From positions 124,001-188,000 of the forward strand of contig CANLII010000002.1 of the NCBI GenBank assembly GCA_947491315.1: a DNA stretch of 64,000 nucleotides, in the 5' to 3' direction. The notes below the pieces were generated by a model. That model searched no databases. It was not told the DNA's origin and saw nothing but the letters and a program-made list of their open reading frames with translations. The translations under genes and the position numbers were made by a program. Below, piece after piece: positions 1-10,194 of this stretch. Positions within the stretch are counted from its first letter, which is position 1. Every line of letters begins with the position of its first letter. This stretch comes from Ignavibacteria bacterium (GTDB lineage Bacteria > Bacteroidota > Ignavibacteria > Kapaibacteriales > UBA961).

Positions 1-659
1 TCAAGCGTGATGAAAGTGGCAAATTGCTCGAGCCGATTGAACATGTGATAGTAGATGTACCCGATACACATGTTGGAACAGTAATCGAAATTCTTGGAAG
101 AAGAAGAGGCGAAATGGTCAATATGATGCCAACTGCCGATGTCATTCGCGCGGAGTTCTATGTACCAGCCCGCGGTCTTATCGGATTTAGAACTGAATTT
201 CTTACATCAACAAGAGGCGCAGGTATCATTCACCATACATTCTATAATTATCAACCACATAAAGGTCAACTCGCAGGAAGAGTGAAAGGTGCTTTGGTAT
301 CTATGGAACCCGGTGTTTCTACTGCATATGCTCTTGAAATGGTTCAGGAAAGAGGCACTTTATTTGTAGCACCTGGCGTTGAAATTTACGAAGGAATGGT
401 AGTTGGTGAAAACTCAAGAGAAGATGATCTTAGCATCAATCCATGTCGCGCCAAGCATTTGACGAATATGCGCGCAAGTGGTTCCGATGGAATCGTTAGA
501 TTGGATACCCCACGAGACATGAGTCTTGAACAATTTATCGAATTCATAGAAGATGATGAATTGCTTGAAGTTACTCCAGTGAGTTTGCGTATCAGAAAGA
601 AGATTTTGGATTCCACAGCTCGTCAAAGAGCTGCGAAGCGTTCAAAGCAACAAGTCTGA
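1..659 (+). CDS. typA: Translational GTPase TypA/BipA, C-terminal part (cut by left edge)
   Basis: The frame is already open at the left edge; the first full codon is at base 3, so this is the end of a longer gene and the TTG at 24 is not a start. The visible ~219 residues hold the last EF-G-like domain and the TypA-specific C-terminal domain: GRRRGEMVNM, then PARGLIGFRTEFLT, and near the end SLRIRKK. All are typical of TypA, a ribosome-associated GTPase linked to ribosome assembly and stress growth. The GTPase domain lies outside the window. The stop is TGA at 657-659, with about 180 bases before recA. Confidence 0.95.
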   Translation, partial: KRDESGKLLEPIEHVIVDVPDTHVGTVIEILGRRRGEMVNMMPTADVIRAEFYVPARGLIGFRTEFLTSTRGAGIIHHTFYNYQPHKGQLAGRVKGALVSMEPGVSTAYALEMVQERGTLFVAPGVEIYEGMVVGENSREDDLSINPCRAKHLTNMRASGSDGIVRLDTPRDMSLEQFIEFIEDDELLEVTPVSLRIRKKILDSTARQRAAKRSKQQV

Positions 660-719
660 TTTACAACAATTTTTCCACAATTGCCCTGAAATATCCCTGA
701 AGCAAACCCAAGCATATTG

Positions 720-747
720 TTGATGCTTGATTATTGTGCTAATTTGC
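720..747 (+). promoter_or_regulatory. Possible recA promoter (TTG / TAATTTG)
   Basis: A TTG at 720-722 lies 17 bases before TAATTTGC (740-747). This resembles the Bacteroidota -33 TTG and -7 TAnnTTTG elements, but the -7 box is one base short of a match and the spacing is shorter than at the clear promoters in this window. It would leave a leader of roughly 85 bases before recA. I see no recognisable LexA-type operator. Confidence 0.25.
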
Positions 748-838
748 ACATATGGGAGTTGGGGTACATGATAATTTCCCAGCCGGGCTCAAACAAACTC
801 CCAATGAGCCGGGCATATTACTCTGAAGGATGCAATTC

Positions 839-1873
839 ATGGCAGAATCCAAAGCTGATAAAGTAGCTGACAAACAGCCAACTTCAAAGATTGATGCATC
901 GAAGCTGAAATTAGCTGAAAATGCGATCGAACAAATCGAAAAACAATTTGGGAAAGGATCTATTATGCGTTTGGCTGATGCACAGCCGATTGCAATTGAT
1001 GCGATTTCCACAGGATCTATTTCCTTTGATGCATGCCTTGGAATTGGCGGTGTACCGAAAGGGCGTATCGTGGAGATTTATGGACCCGAATCATCCGGTA
1101 AAACAACCGTTTGTTTGCATATCATTGCCAATGCACAAAAGAGTGGTGGAATTGCCGCTTTTGTGGATGCCGAACATGCACTTGATACGAAATATGCCAA
1201 GAAATTGGGTGTAGATCTGGGTAATCTTCTCATTTCCCAACCCGAGTTTGGTGAACAAGCACTTGAAATTGTTGAGACACTTGTGCGTAGTAATGCGATT
1301 GATGTGGTTGTTATAGACTCTGTTGCAGCATTAACACCTCGCGTTGAAATTGAAGGTGATATGGGAGAAGCTCAAATGGGTTCTCAAGCTCGTTTGATGT
1401 CACAAGCCATGCGAAAACTCAATGCAGCGATTGGTCGTTCAAGTACCTGCGTTATCTTCACCAATCAATTGCGTAGTAAAATCGGAGTGATTTATGGTAA
1501 TCCTGAAGTCACAACCGGTGGTAATGCATTAAAATATTATGCATCTGTCCGCATTGATATCAGACGCAAGGATGTGATTAAGGATGGACAGGAAATCATT
1601 GGTAATCGCGTGCGAGCAAAAATCGTGAAGAACAAAGTTGCTGCACCGTTCCGTGAAACTGAATTTGACATCCTTTATAATGAAGGAATCTCAAGGATTG
1701 GTGATCTGCTTGATGTTGCCATTGAACATGGTATAGTTGCAAAAAGCGGTTCATGGCTCACATATAAAGAAGAACGCGTGCAAGGTAGGGACAGCTTCAG
1801 AAAACTCTTGGAAGGTAATGAACCACTTCTTACCGAGATTGAATCCGAAGTAAAGAAAGCGCTGAAAATCTGA
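839..1873 (+). CDS. recA: Recombinase RecA
   Basis: RecA forms filaments on single-stranded DNA, catalyses strand exchange in recombinational repair and is the SOS co-protease. The Walker A motif GPESSGKT is at residues 82-89 of the 344-residue product, close to the usual family length. The L1/L2 loop region ([21 protein letters not shown], then NQLRSKIGV) is intact. An in-frame ATG exists at 830, but the AAGGA at 826-830 overlaps it and sits about 8 bases before the ATG at 839, so 839 is preferred. A strong terminator follows, so recA is probably transcribed alone. Confidence 0.97.
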   Translation: MAESKADKVADKQPTSKIDASKLKLAENAIEQIEKQFGKGSIMRLADAQPIAIDAISTGSISFDACLGIGGVPKGRIVEIYGPESSGKTTVCLHIIANAQKSGGIAAFVDAEHALDTKYAKKLGVDLGNLLISQPEFGEQALEIVETLVRSNAIDVVVIDSVAALTPRVEIEGDMGEAQMGSQARLMSQAMRKLNAAIGRSSTCVIFTNQLRSKIGVIYGNPEVTTGGNALKYYASVRIDIRRKDVIKDGQEIIGNRVRAKIVKNKVAAPFRETEFDILYNEGISRIGDLLDVAIEHGIVAKSGSWLTYKEERVQGRDSFRKLLEGNEPLLTEIESEVKKALKI

Positions 1874-1890
1874 TAGAACAGATATGTATT

Positions 1891-1930
1891 GAGCGGGACA
1901 TTCTAATGAATGCTCCCGCTTTTTTATTTT
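1891..1930 (+). terminator. Rho-independent terminator after recA
   Basis: A hairpin with arms AGCGGGACATTC and GAATGCTCCCGCT (one bulged base) around a TAAT loop is followed at once by TTTTTTATTTT. It lies 18 bases after the recA stop and overlaps the last codons of the convergent mtgA. On the minus strand the hairpin is not followed by a T run, so it should act mainly on recA. Confidence 0.9.
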
Positions 1931-2625
1931 GGAATCGCGACGCCCATTCTACCTTGAATCGAACGCGCTCTTTTCTTGATATAGGGAGTTGATTTTGCAG
2001 GCGACCACTTTCTCGGATTTGGCAATACAGCCGCGAGCAAAGCCGCTTCACTTTTTGTCAATTCCAAAGCCGACTTCTTGAAATATTCCTGTGATGCCGC
2101 TTCAACTCCATAGATACCATTCCCCCATTCTATGGAATTGACATAGACTTCCAATATTCTTCGCTTCCCCCAAATTGCTTCAATCAATACCGTAAAATAT
2201 GCTTCCAGTGCCTTGCGCACATAATTTCTTCCAGGCCACAAAAACACATTCTTCGAAGTTTGCATGGAAATCGTGCTTGCGCCGATCAAGCGTTTTCCTT
2301 TTCTCATCGCATTTACTCTTCTAGCTCTTTTGATTGCTTTCCAATCGAATCCATCATGTTTCATGAACTTCCCATCTTCGGCACCAATGACGGCACGAAA
2401 CACAAAAGGTGATATCTCATCATAACTTTTCCAATCTCGATGTATTCCCACAAATTTTCCAGAAAATATTCCCTCAATTGGACGAATCAACATCAATGGA
2501 GTGATCGGAGGATGAATCACTGTATAAATGGCAACCAGCAAAACGGAAAAAATAACTGAAGAAATCAGGATTTTTCCAATAAGAAGAAGGAATCTACCAA
2601 ATGAAAACTTTTTAGTTTTTTGCAT
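1924..2625 (-). CDS. mtgA: Monofunctional peptidoglycan glycosyltransferase MtgA
   Basis: This GT51 enzyme polymerises lipid II into glycan strands in the periplasm and has no transpeptidase domain. Residues ~10-35 form one N-terminal membrane anchor. The GT51 signatures follow: GAEDGKFMKHDGFDW (catalytic Glu in the EDGKF-type motif) and GASTISMQTSKNVFLWPGR, then EVYVNSIEWGNGIYGVEAAS. At 233 residues the length is normal for MtgA. The gene is convergent with recA and divergent from the Lrp-type regulator at 2681. It belongs with the other peptidoglycan genes in this window (asd, alr, murI, dacB). Confidence 0.93.
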   Translation of the reverse strand: MQKTKKFSFGRFLLLIGKILISSVIFSVLLVAIYTVIHPPITPLMLIRPIEGIFSGKFVGIHRDWKSYDEISPFVFRAVIGAEDGKFMKHDGFDWKAIKRARRVNAMRKGKRLIGASTISMQTSKNVFLWPGRNYVRKALEAYFTVLIEAIWGKRRILEVYVNSIEWGNGIYGVEAASQEYFKKSALELTKSEAALLAAVLPNPRKWSPAKSTPYIKKRARSIQGRMGVAIPK

Positions 2626-2680
2626 AATTTTCGAAAAGTTTTTAGTTTTAAGGGCGTTTTATCACCATTAATCTTATAAA

Positions 2681-3145
2681 ATGTCTGAAATTAAAGAAAT
2701 CGACCGTAAAATATGTGCACTTCTTCAATCTTCAGCACGCATCCAACTCAGTCAGATAGCCGAACAAGTTGGATTATCGGTTGCGTCTGTCAGTGAACAT
2801 GTCAGGAAATTGGAAGAACAAGGCATCATTAAAGGTTATCATGCACAATTGAAAGCCGATGATTTTGGTTTTGATTTGACTGCCTATGTTTTTGTAGATG
2901 TTGAATCGAGCGTGTATTATGAACAATTCATTTCTGCTTGCAGAACGATGCCTGAATTACTAGAATGTCATGCAATCACCGGGAATGCTTCTCATCTATT
3001 AAAAATCAGAACAAAGAACACTGCATCACTTGAGCGTCTGTTATCTGGATTGCAACAAATACCGGGCGTAAAAAAAACTATCACAAACTTAGTCCTTTCC
3101 ACGCATATCGAGTCACTCACACTTCCATTGACCACTCATTCATGA
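2681..3145 (+). CDS. Lrp/AsnC family transcriptional regulator
   Basis: The 154-residue protein has an N-terminal winged helix-turn-helix ([20 protein letters not shown], residues ~21-40) and a C-terminal RAM/AsnC ligand-binding domain (from ~residue 65). Proteins of this family sense amino acids and control their metabolism as octamers. It lies 31 bases before the glutamine synthetase III gene on the same strand, so a nitrogen-related role or direct control of that gene is a reasonable inference. The true ligand cannot be read from the sequence. Confidence 0.88.
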   Translation: MSEIKEIDRKICALLQSSARIQLSQIAEQVGLSVASVSEHVRKLEEQGIIKGYHAQLKADDFGFDLTAYVFVDVESSVYYEQFISACRTMPELLECHAITGNASHLLKIRTKNTASLERLLSGLQQIPGVKKTITNLVLSTHIESLTLPLTTHS

Positions 3146-3176
3146 GTTATTTTTCAATTCTAATCGGTACATTTCA

Positions 3177-5354
3177 ATGCAACTCTCAGCTAATTACGAT
3201 GTTCTTGCCGCTGTAAATAATTGGAAATTACATGGTTCTCCGGAATCCATTCCTACGGATATCACGCGAATCTTTGCAGAAGATGTTCTCACTATGGATG
3301 TCTTTCGCAATAAACTCTCCAAGCCGGTTTTTAAGTCTCTTCTTTCCACCGTGGAACAGGCCGTTCCACTCGATAGATCAATCGCTGATATTGTTGCACT
3401 TGCTATGAAAGAATGGGCTTTAGAAAAAGGAGCCACACATTATACTCATTGGTTTCAACCACTTACCGGTAGTACGGCAGAAAAACATGAGAGTTTTGTT
3501 TCGCCAGATTCATCAGGTGGAGCAATCACAGAATTTTCTGGTAAAGAATTGATTCAAGGCGAGCCAGATGCATCCTCATTTCCGAGTGGTGGATTGCGAG
3601 CAACATTCGAAGCTCGTGGTTATACCGCATGGGATCCGACATCGCCTGCATTCATCATGCGACACTCAAATGGTGCTACACTGTGCATTCCAACAGCATT
3701 TGCTTCATGGACAGGAGATGCACTCGATGAAAAAACGCCATTGCTTCGCTCAATTGAAGCACTCAATAGGGCTACATTACAGGCACTTCCGCTCTTTGGC
3801 ATTCAGGCAAAGAAGGTCCATTCTAGCGTTGGACTTGAACAAGAATATTTTCTCATTGATGAAGAATTCTTCTATCGCAGACCAGATCTCATGCTCTGTG
3901 GAAGAACATTGTTCGGAGCAAAACCACCTCGTGGTCAAGAACTAGAAGATCATTATTTCGGGTCTATTCCTGAGCGTGTATTAAGCTTTATGGCCGATGC
4001 GGAATATCAATTGTACAGACTCGGCGTGCCGGTTAAAACAAGACATAATGAAGTGGCACCCGGACAATATGAAATCGCTCCGCTGTATGAACATTCGAAT
4101 ATTGCGGCTGATCATCAGCAATTGCTCATGCAAATATTGAAAAACACCGCGCGCAGGTATGGTCTTGTCTGCATCATGCATGAAAAACCATTTGCAGGTG
4201 TGAATGGTAGCGGAAAACATACAAATTGGTCTCTAAGCACCGATACCGGCATGAATTTGCTTGATCCCGGCGATACGCCACAAGAAAATATGATTTTCCT
4301 CTTTTTCTGTTCAGCAGTTTTAAAAGCTGTTGATCAATATCAGGCGCTGCTCAGAATATGCGTATCATCTGCAGCCAATGATCATCGTTTGGGAGCAAAT
4401 GAGGCACCACCTGCGATCATATCCATCTTTCTGGGTGATCAACTGAGTTCCATTTTGGAACAAATTGAAACAGGCATCGCAAATACAACTCCAGAAGCGG
4501 GTCTTTTGGGATTAGGTTCACCGGTGCTACCTCATTTGGCAAGACATGCTGGAGATCGTAATCGCACATCACCTTTTGCATTCACAGGAAATAAATTCGA
4601 ATTCCGTGCCGTTGGATCTTCACAGTCATCATCCTTCCCCATCACGGTTCTAAACACGATCATTGCAGATGCAATCATGGAATTAACAGCTGAATTAGAT
4701 GGCAAGATTGAGCAAGGAAAAGACTTCTCATCAGCTTTGCTAGAATTGCTTTCCGATATCATAGCCAAGCATAAGAGAATTGTATTCAATGGTGACGGAT
4801 ATTCTGATGAATGGAAAGAAGAAGCAGAAAGAAGAGGTTTGCTGAATCTTCCCGATACCATGAATGCCATACCGCTTTTGGATTCTGCATATCATATCGC
4901 ATTGTTTGAAAAACACCATGTGCTATCCAAAAGAGAATTAGATGCTCGAGCTGAGGTGATGTTTGATCATTATTTCAAAACAATCAATATCGAAGGCGAA
5001 ACAACAGAATGGATTGCTTCCACCATGATATTACCCGGGGCGATGTCCGTACTCAAGGAACAATCTGCTCTTGCAATTTCATTGAAAGAACTGTCTATTC
5101 ACAGTAATGCAGTATTGACCGGCATCAAAGATCTAACAGCACTTTGTGATGAATTGCATGATGCGCTCACTGTCCTTCATACGGCAAATGCGGAACTCGG
5201 CGGTGAGTCTATTCATGAGAAAGCCCATCATGTACACAGACATGTCATTCCCGCAATGAATACAGTGCGCACATGTTCAGATAAAATAGAGCGACTTTTA
5301 CCCGACGCTTTACGAGTGATGCCGAATTATCGAGAGATGCTTTTTGTAAAATAA
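3177..5354 (+). CDS. glnN: Glutamine synthetase type III (GSIII)
   Basis: It makes glutamine from glutamate, ammonia and ATP. The 725-residue length and motifs are those of the GSIII (GlnN) class common in Bacteroidota, not the ~470-residue GSI class. Markers are [20 protein letters not shown], the [10 protein letters not shown] glutamate/metal site, [13 protein letters not shown], and [18 protein letters not shown] in the ATP/glutamate region. The C-terminal ~130 residues are helical, as is usual for GSIII. No adenylylation-type tail is seen. It follows the Lrp-type regulator, with which it may be co-transcribed, and ends at a clear terminator. Confidence 0.95.
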   Translation: MQLSANYDVLAAVNNWKLHGSPESIPTDITRIFAEDVLTMDVFRNKLSKPVFKSLLSTVEQAVPLDRSIADIVALAMKEWALEKGATHYTHWFQPLTGSTAEKHESFVSPDSSGGAITEFSGKELIQGEPDASSFPSGGLRATFEARGYTAWDPTSPAFIMRHSNGATLCIPTAFASWTGDALDEKTPLLRSIEALNRATLQALPLFGIQAKKVHSSVGLEQEYFLIDEEFFYRRPDLMLCGRTLFGAKPPRGQELEDHYFGSIPERVLSFMADAEYQLYRLGVPVKTRHNEVAPGQYEIAPLYEHSNIAADHQQLLMQILKNTARRYGLVCIMHEKPFAGVNGSGKHTNWSLSTDTGMNLLDPGDTPQENMIFLFFCSAVLKAVDQYQALLRICVSSAANDHRLGANEAPPAIISIFLGDQLSSILEQIETGIANTTPEAGLLGLGSPVLPHLARHAGDRNRTSPFAFTGNKFEFRAVGSSQSSSFPITVLNTIIADAIMELTAELDGKIEQGKDFSSALLELLSDIIAKHKRIVFNGDGYSDEWKEEAERRGLLNLPDTMNAIPLLDSAYHIALFEKHHVLSKRELDARAEVMFDHYFKTINIEGETTEWIASTMILPGAMSVLKEQSALAISLKELSIHSNAVLTGIKDLTALCDELHDALTVLHTANAELGGESIHEKAHHVHRHVIPAMNTVRTCSDKIERLLPDALRVMPNYREMLFVK

Positions 5355-5356
5355 TT

Positions 5357-5386
5357 GAGGCCCCTTTTTGGGGCTTCTTTGTTTTC
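5357..5386 (+). terminator. Rho-independent terminator after glnN
   Basis: The sequence GAGGCCCC-TTTTT-GGGGCTTC forms a compact GC-rich hairpin followed by TTTGTTTTC, only a few bases after the glnN stop codon. Confidence 0.85.
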
Positions 5387-5440
5387 TGTGATATTCCGTA
5401 AATTGACGAGACTTTTTTTTGAACAAATTCGAATCAAATC

Positions 5441-6670
5441 ATGAATGTTCCTCTGCTCGATCTCAAACTTCAATATGCCACGCTTCGCAGTGAAATCGAA
5501 CCCAAGATTCTTTCACTCATGGAATCACAATCACTCATTCTCGGAAAAGAAGTTGAGCAATTGGAGCAGATTTCGGCTGAGTATTGCAAAACCAAATATG
5601 CACTTGGAGTTTCTAGCGGCACGGATGCATTGCTGATGGCGCTCATGGCATTGAATATCGGTCCGGGAGATCAGGTCATTCTACCCACATATTCATTTTT
5701 TGCCACTGCCGGCGTGGTCTCGCGATTGCATGCAGAACCAGTTTTTGTGGATATAGATCCTGTGACATTCATGATTGAACCCGCTCTCATTGAACTGGCA
5801 ATCACAGAAAAGACAAAAGCCATCATTCCTGTTCATTTATATGGTCAAGCAGCTGATATGGATGCAATCATGAAGATTGCAAATGCTCACAATATTCCGG
5901 TGATTGAAGATTGCGCGCAAGCAATCGGCACACAGATGGCTGATGGTCGACGGGTTGGTTCAATAGGACTCATGGGATGTTTTTCCTTTTATCCCACAAA
6001 AAACCTTGGTGCATTTGGTGATGCAGGACTCATCACCACGAATGATGATGCCTTATTCGTGCATTTGCAACAAATGCGAAATCATGGTCAGATAGAGCGC
6101 TATAAACATGGCTTTGTTGGTGGTAATTTTCGCATCGATGCACTTCAGGCGGCAGTTTTGAATATAAAATTTCCACATTTGGAATCTTGGCATCAGTCAA
6201 GAAGATCGAATGCAGCATTATATGTTAGTTTATTCCAAGAATTAGGTTTATCGCAAGAACCCGGGAATACCGAATTCAATGATGCAAATCGCATATTGCT
6301 TCCCGGTATGCCCAATACTACAGAGCTTGCGCCCAATCATCATATTTTCAATCAATTTGTGATTCGAGTTCAATATCGTAATGCTTTGCGTGCTTTTTTG
6401 GCCGGGCATGGCATTGGTACGGAAGTGTATTATCCTATTCCATTTCACGAACAGCCATGTTTTCAAGAATTACCTTCCTCCGGACAGCATTTTCCTGTCT
6501 CAGATTGTGCCGCCAATGATGTATTGGCATTGCCTATATTCCCGGAATTGACCCATGATCAAATACAATATGTGGCAAAAACAATCGCAGATTTCTATGC
6601 AGACCCCTCCAATACCATGAATAAGGAGTGTCTTGATTGCAATTGTGGAAAAACGGCAAAAAGATTGTAA
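5441..6670 (+). CDS. DegT/DnrJ/EryC1/StrS family sugar aminotransferase
   Basis: A PLP-dependent transaminase that typically converts a nucleotide keto-sugar to an amino sugar for LPS, capsule or glycan synthesis. The PLP lysine is K187 in FYPTKNLGAFGDAG; upstream are SGTDALLMAL (phosphate-binding region) and EDCAQAIGT (Asp that contacts the pyridine nitrogen). The family core ends near residue 388. A tail of about 20 residues follows with the cysteine cluster CLDCNC. The substrate is not predictable. The next gene, a GH2-like membrane protein, starts about 45 bases on and may be in the same transcript. Confidence 0.9.
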   Translation: MNVPLLDLKLQYATLRSEIEPKILSLMESQSLILGKEVEQLEQISAEYCKTKYALGVSSGTDALLMALMALNIGPGDQVILPTYSFFATAGVVSRLHAEPVFVDIDPVTFMIEPALIELAITEKTKAIIPVHLYGQAADMDAIMKIANAHNIPVIEDCAQAIGTQMADGRRVGSIGLMGCFSFYPTKNLGAFGDAGLITTNDDALFVHLQQMRNHGQIERYKHGFVGGNFRIDALQAAVLNIKFPHLESWHQSRRSNAALYVSLFQELGLSQEPGNTEFNDANRILLPGMPNTTELAPNHHIFNQFVIRVQYRNALRAFLAGHGIGTEVYYPIPFHEQPCFQELPSSGQHFPVSDCAANDVLALPIFPELTHDQIQYVAKTIADFYADPSNTMNKECLDCNCGKTAKRL

Positions 6671-6716
6671 GTTTGCCACTCTCATATATTGAAATTGCAA
6701 TTATTTACGACAAGTG

Positions 6717-9317
6717 ATGACTGTTTCTTTTCAAAGACTTATACACTTTTGTACGCTTCCATTCTTGTTATTGGTTTTCACTGTTTCTGAGTGCGAAGCT
6801 CAGCAAACATATTCCCGATTCACAAATGAGCAGTTACGAATTTTCATGCCTTCACAAACTAGAATTGTGAGAAGTCTGGCAGGTATTTGGGAAAAAAGCG
6901 AGAATGATGGTTCATCATGGGAACAAGTTACACTTCCGATGTCGGAAACAAAAGCTGGAAAAGTACGGTTCAGAAGATCTATAAAATTCGATAAGAAGCA
7001 GTTATATATGTATAATTGGTCTCTTCATTCTTTAGGGACAAATGAAGACATCGAGTTATATCTGAATGGAAAATATGTAGGTAGATATTTTGCCGGCATG
7101 GCTCCATTTTCAATACGCTTACCTGAGTCCAAATTATTGGCCGGATTGAATCTGCTTGAAATGCAAATCACTCCTCCACCTGCCCATGCTTCCAGACATA
7201 TTTTTGCTCAGAGATCCTATTCCGGAATCATTCGTGAAATGCTGTTGATTGGCAGTCAGCATGTTGCCGTTGAAGATATACAACAAAAGACATTCTTCAA
7301 TGACAATCTCACTGCATGTCAATTATCAACGCAGTTGTCCATCAGATCTGGTGCAATCGAACGATTGGGCGGAGAGGACATGTATGGGGCGATATCTCTC
7401 AAGAAAATTTCATTTACCGTAAATGCCGTACTTCGTCGTTATGGAACCGATGAAGTGATTGCATCAAGTCCTGAAAAAACGATCATCATTGAGCGAGATC
7501 GAACCATCAATACAGCCTTGGATATTCGCATTAGCAATCCAGGTTTATGGTCTCCTGCAGCTCCCAATCTCTATGAGATGTCCATCCGAATTACACATAA
7601 TGGTTCTGTGATTGATGATTATACAGTACCTGTTGGACTATACAAGACCAAGACAGCCAATGTGAATGGCACGCCTTCTATTCTTCTGAATAATGAGCCA
7701 TTTATTCTGAAAGCAGTGGATTATTATGAGCATGTGTCGGGTCTCGGTCAAACAATGACTGCTCAGCAAATACAGAGAGACATACTTTCTCTCAAAACTT
7801 TGGGTGTGAATGCGATTCGAATCAAGTCAGGCAATCCTCACCCTTATTTTGTTCATCAATGCAATGTGAATGGTATGTTCATTTTGTCCGACCTTCCCGT
7901 ATATGATTATCCATCGGGTCTGTTGGAAGATGAAGACTTTCTTGTTCGCATCACGAATATTGCTAGTCGAATGGCAATTGCTTATGACAGAAATCCTTCA
8001 TTTTTTGGATATGGACTTTCTGATGGACTACAAGAAAGTTCGAAGCTAAGCAAAGCATTCACAAAAAAAATTGGTTCTCTGTTCAGATCCGTAAGTTCAA
8101 AGATTCTCTATAAATCCATTCGATTTGGAACAAAAACGATTGATGAACACTATACAGACTTATTGATAGCCCGTTCATCCACTAGATGGGAGCCCGGTGA
8201 AAGTCAATTGAAAGAAATTCTACGGTTGAAAGCATTAGCCAAAAATCAACCCTTGATCGTGCATTTAGGCAAACCTGTGCAGCCCCAAAATCTCAATGGC
8301 TTTTCTGATCCTCTCTCGGTTGAATCTCAAGCACAATATATTCGTGATGGATATCGCACAGTTCAACAAGCTTCCGTTGCAGGCATCATCATTTGGAGCT
8401 TCAATGATTTTATCACTGCCAGAGCGATCACGATTACAGATCCAGAAGATCAGAATATAAGCACAAGCGGTTTGACAGATCTCAATAGACAACCCAGATT
8501 GTCTTATGTAATGTTCAAAGCATTGTTAAATGATGAGAAAGAGCCACTATTGCGATCAGGCACCACAAATAGTGATACACCGCTCATTTTCATCTTACTC
8601 AGCTTCAGTTTAGGAATAGCATTTTTTATACTCATCAGTAAATTTCGAAGATTGAGAGAATATATGCTTCGAGCCTTGATCAGGCCGTATAATTTCTACT
8701 CAGATATCAGAGATCAAAGATTGCTATCATTGGGTCAGACATTGTCCGTAGGACTTCTTTCTTCGGCGACATTAGCAATTGTTCTTTCCACCATGCTATT
8801 TGTGTTCAGAAGTTCCTTCGGCACCGAATACTTGTATATGATTCTACTCCCAACAGGATTTTTCAGAACATTATTGAATGAGATAACATGGACTCCTGAA
8901 CTTGGATTCTTCTTTTTTACATTGATTGGTATCGCCGCTCATGCAGGAGTTGCAGGAATCATTTTGTTTTCAGCTTTTATCTCTCGAACAAGATTACTCT
9001 TCATTGATGCATTTACCATTTCCGTGTGGTCTGCTCTTCCCTTCCTCCTTCTTCTACCAATTGCACTTGCTCTCTTTAAAGTATTGTCAGCAACTGGATC
9101 AGCCATGTGGCTCATGATTCTCATACTTGCTTTATTTGTGTGGTACTTTGCAAGAATGCTCAAATCAACTGCAGTTGTATTTGATATTCGCTCCCTCTAT
9201 GTATATGCCGGTGGATCCGGATTATTGACTCTATTCATCGGGATCATTCTCACCTATTATTCAAGCAAAGTGAGCATATTCAATTATCTCTATTATTATT
9301 TCAGCACATTCTCATAA
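6717..9317 (+). CDS. GH2-like protein with lost catalytic residues, fused to a multi-pass membrane domain
   Basis: ATG at 6717 is chosen; a GTG lies directly upstream at 6714. A signal peptide (residues ~1-29) is followed by a jelly-roll sugar-binding-like domain (~45-195), an Ig-like domain (~200-310) and a GH2 TIM-barrel-like region (~320-600). The last ~250 residues hold about six hydrophobic helices, with RPYNFYSDIRDQ before them, a layout like Yip1 domains. In active GH2 enzymes the acid/base follows HPS...LGNE; here the same place reads NPSFFGYGLSDG, so Glu is replaced by Gly437. The nucleophile Glu seems replaced near His516 (LIVHLG). I infer a non-catalytic, perhaps sugar-sensing or scaffold, membrane protein. 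Function unknown. Confidence 0.75.
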   Translation: MTVSFQRLIHFCTLPFLLLVFTVSECEAQQTYSRFTNEQLRIFMPSQTRIVRSLAGIWEKSENDGSSWEQVTLPMSETKAGKVRFRRSIKFDKKQLYMYNWSLHSLGTNEDIELYLNGKYVGRYFAGMAPFSIRLPESKLLAGLNLLEMQITPPPAHASRHIFAQRSYSGIIREMLLIGSQHVAVEDIQQKTFFNDNLTACQLSTQLSIRSGAIERLGGEDMYGAISLKKISFTVNAVLRRYGTDEVIASSPEKTIIIERDRTINTALDIRISNPGLWSPAAPNLYEMSIRITHNGSVIDDYTVPVGLYKTKTANVNGTPSILLNNEPFILKAVDYYEHVSGLGQTMTAQQIQRDILSLKTLGVNAIRIKSGNPHPYFVHQCNVNGMFILSDLPVYDYPSGLLEDEDFLVRITNIASRMAIAYDRNPSFFGYGLSDGLQESSKLSKAFTKKIGSLFRSVSSKILYKSIRFGTKTIDEHYTDLLIARSSTRWEPGESQLKEILRLKALAKNQPLIVHLGKPVQPQNLNGFSDPLSVESQAQYIRDGYRTVQQASVAGIIIWSFNDFITARAITITDPEDQNISTSGLTDLNRQPRLSYVMFKALLNDEKEPLLRSGTTNSDTPLIFILLSFSLGIAFFILISKFRRLREYMLRALIRPYNFYSDIRDQRLLSLGQTLSVGLLSSATLAIVLSTMLFVFRSSFGTEYLYMILLPTGFFRTLLNEITWTPELGFFFFTLIGIAAHAGVAGIILFSAFISRTRLLFIDAFTISVWSALPFLLLLPIALALFKVLSATGSAMWLMILILALFVWYFARMLKSTAVVFDIRSLYVYAGGSGLLTLFIGIILTYYSSKVSIFNYLYYYFSTFS

Positions 9318-9352
9318 AAAAAAAGACCCGAAACAAGTTCGAGTCTTTGAAT
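9318..9352 (-). terminator. Terminator for the minus-strand T9SS cargo gene
   Basis: Read on the minus strand, AAAGACTCGAAC-TTG-TTTCGGGTCTTT forms a hairpin (one mismatch) followed by a run of nine T. It lies just after the stop of the gene at 9370-10089. The hairpin may also close the convergent GH2-like gene, but its plus-strand flank is not T-rich. Confidence 0.75.
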
Positions 9353-9369
9353 GAATTATTCTGATTTTC

Positions 9370-10089
9370 TTATTGAATGATGGTAGCTGAGTATTCTTTT
9401 CCATCTTTGGCTTTCATGCGAAGAAGATATAAACCACTTGTAAATTCACGCATCGAAATCACTGCAAGTTGCGCATCTCCACAATGATGAACCTCACGCA
9501 TTGTTCCAGTGATATCATATATTTTAATTTCAGAAATTCCAATGCTGTTTGATATTTGAACGGTTTCATTCGGCATTTGCACGATATTTATTCCGCTTTG
9601 TTCATTTGATTCTTTGATGCCTGTTGCTGGATTATTGACCAAGAATCTGAGGGTATCTTGTTTTGTTTCCCCTTTTCTGTTGAAAGCAAGAGCAATTTCA
9701 GCAGAGCCTGGTTGAATCGTCACAACTGTGTCCATTGGTAAAAGAAAATCTACTTTCAAGACTCCATTCTTTTGATTGGCAAACAGTTTCATTCCTTTTT
9801 TGTCGCCCAGTTTAAACCAACGAAAATCATAGCATGATTGAACATCACAAAATTGCGTAGTGATGAGATCTTGCCATTGTTGCGGAATATCAAGAGCTGT
9901 AACTGTATATTCAATGTCTTGATTCAACATGGAAGTAGATGATATATACGCTGACATGTTCAAGTCTTCGGTATAGTCCCAAGACATGTCAACTGTACCA
10001 GGAAAAATAGAATAATAACCTTCCTGAGCTTTGATGAGTTGTGTTGAAGCGAAAAGCCCGAGCGACAATAGGAAAATATATACTTTCAT
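9370..10089 (-). CDS. Secreted protein with T9SS C-terminal sorting domain
   Basis: A 239-residue protein with a signal peptide (residues ~1-21, ending at KAQ). The middle holds an Ig/fibronectin-like beta-rich region with two cysteines (FCDVQSCYD). The last ~75 residues resemble a type A T9SS sorting domain: EIKIYDITGTM, then TSGLYLLRMKAKDGKEYSATIIQ. Such domains direct export through the SprA/Sov translocon, and sprA is in this window. The mature part matches no family I recognise. A -7-like TAGTTTTG (minus strand, 10121-10128) lies 32 bases before the start, without a matching TTG at the usual distance. Confidence 0.75.
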   Translation of the reverse strand: MKVYIFLLSLGLFASTQLIKAQEGYYSIFPGTVDMSWDYTEDLNMSAYISSTSMLNQDIEYTVTALDIPQQWQDLITTQFCDVQSCYDFRWFKLGDKKGMKLFANQKNGVLKVDFLLPMDTVVTIQPGSAEIALAFNRKGETKQDTLRFLVNNPATGIKESNEQSGINIVQMPNETVQISNSIGISEIKIYDITGTMREVHHCGDAQLAVISMREFTSGLYLLRMKAKDGKEYSATIIQ

Positions 10090-10194
10090 GATTTTGTTCG
10101 ATAAGTAAATAAGAATTGGACAAAACTATGATTTTTCATTGATATACATTGATAACAAATGCAGAGATTTGTTAAAAAGAATTGTGGACTTTCT

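Noticed and set aside
752-803. Seven-base inverted repeat (TGGGAGT/ACTCCCA) and a repeated AGCCGGGC upstream of recA
   Set aside because: The arms are about 40 bases apart and short; no known SOS operator or attenuator is formed.
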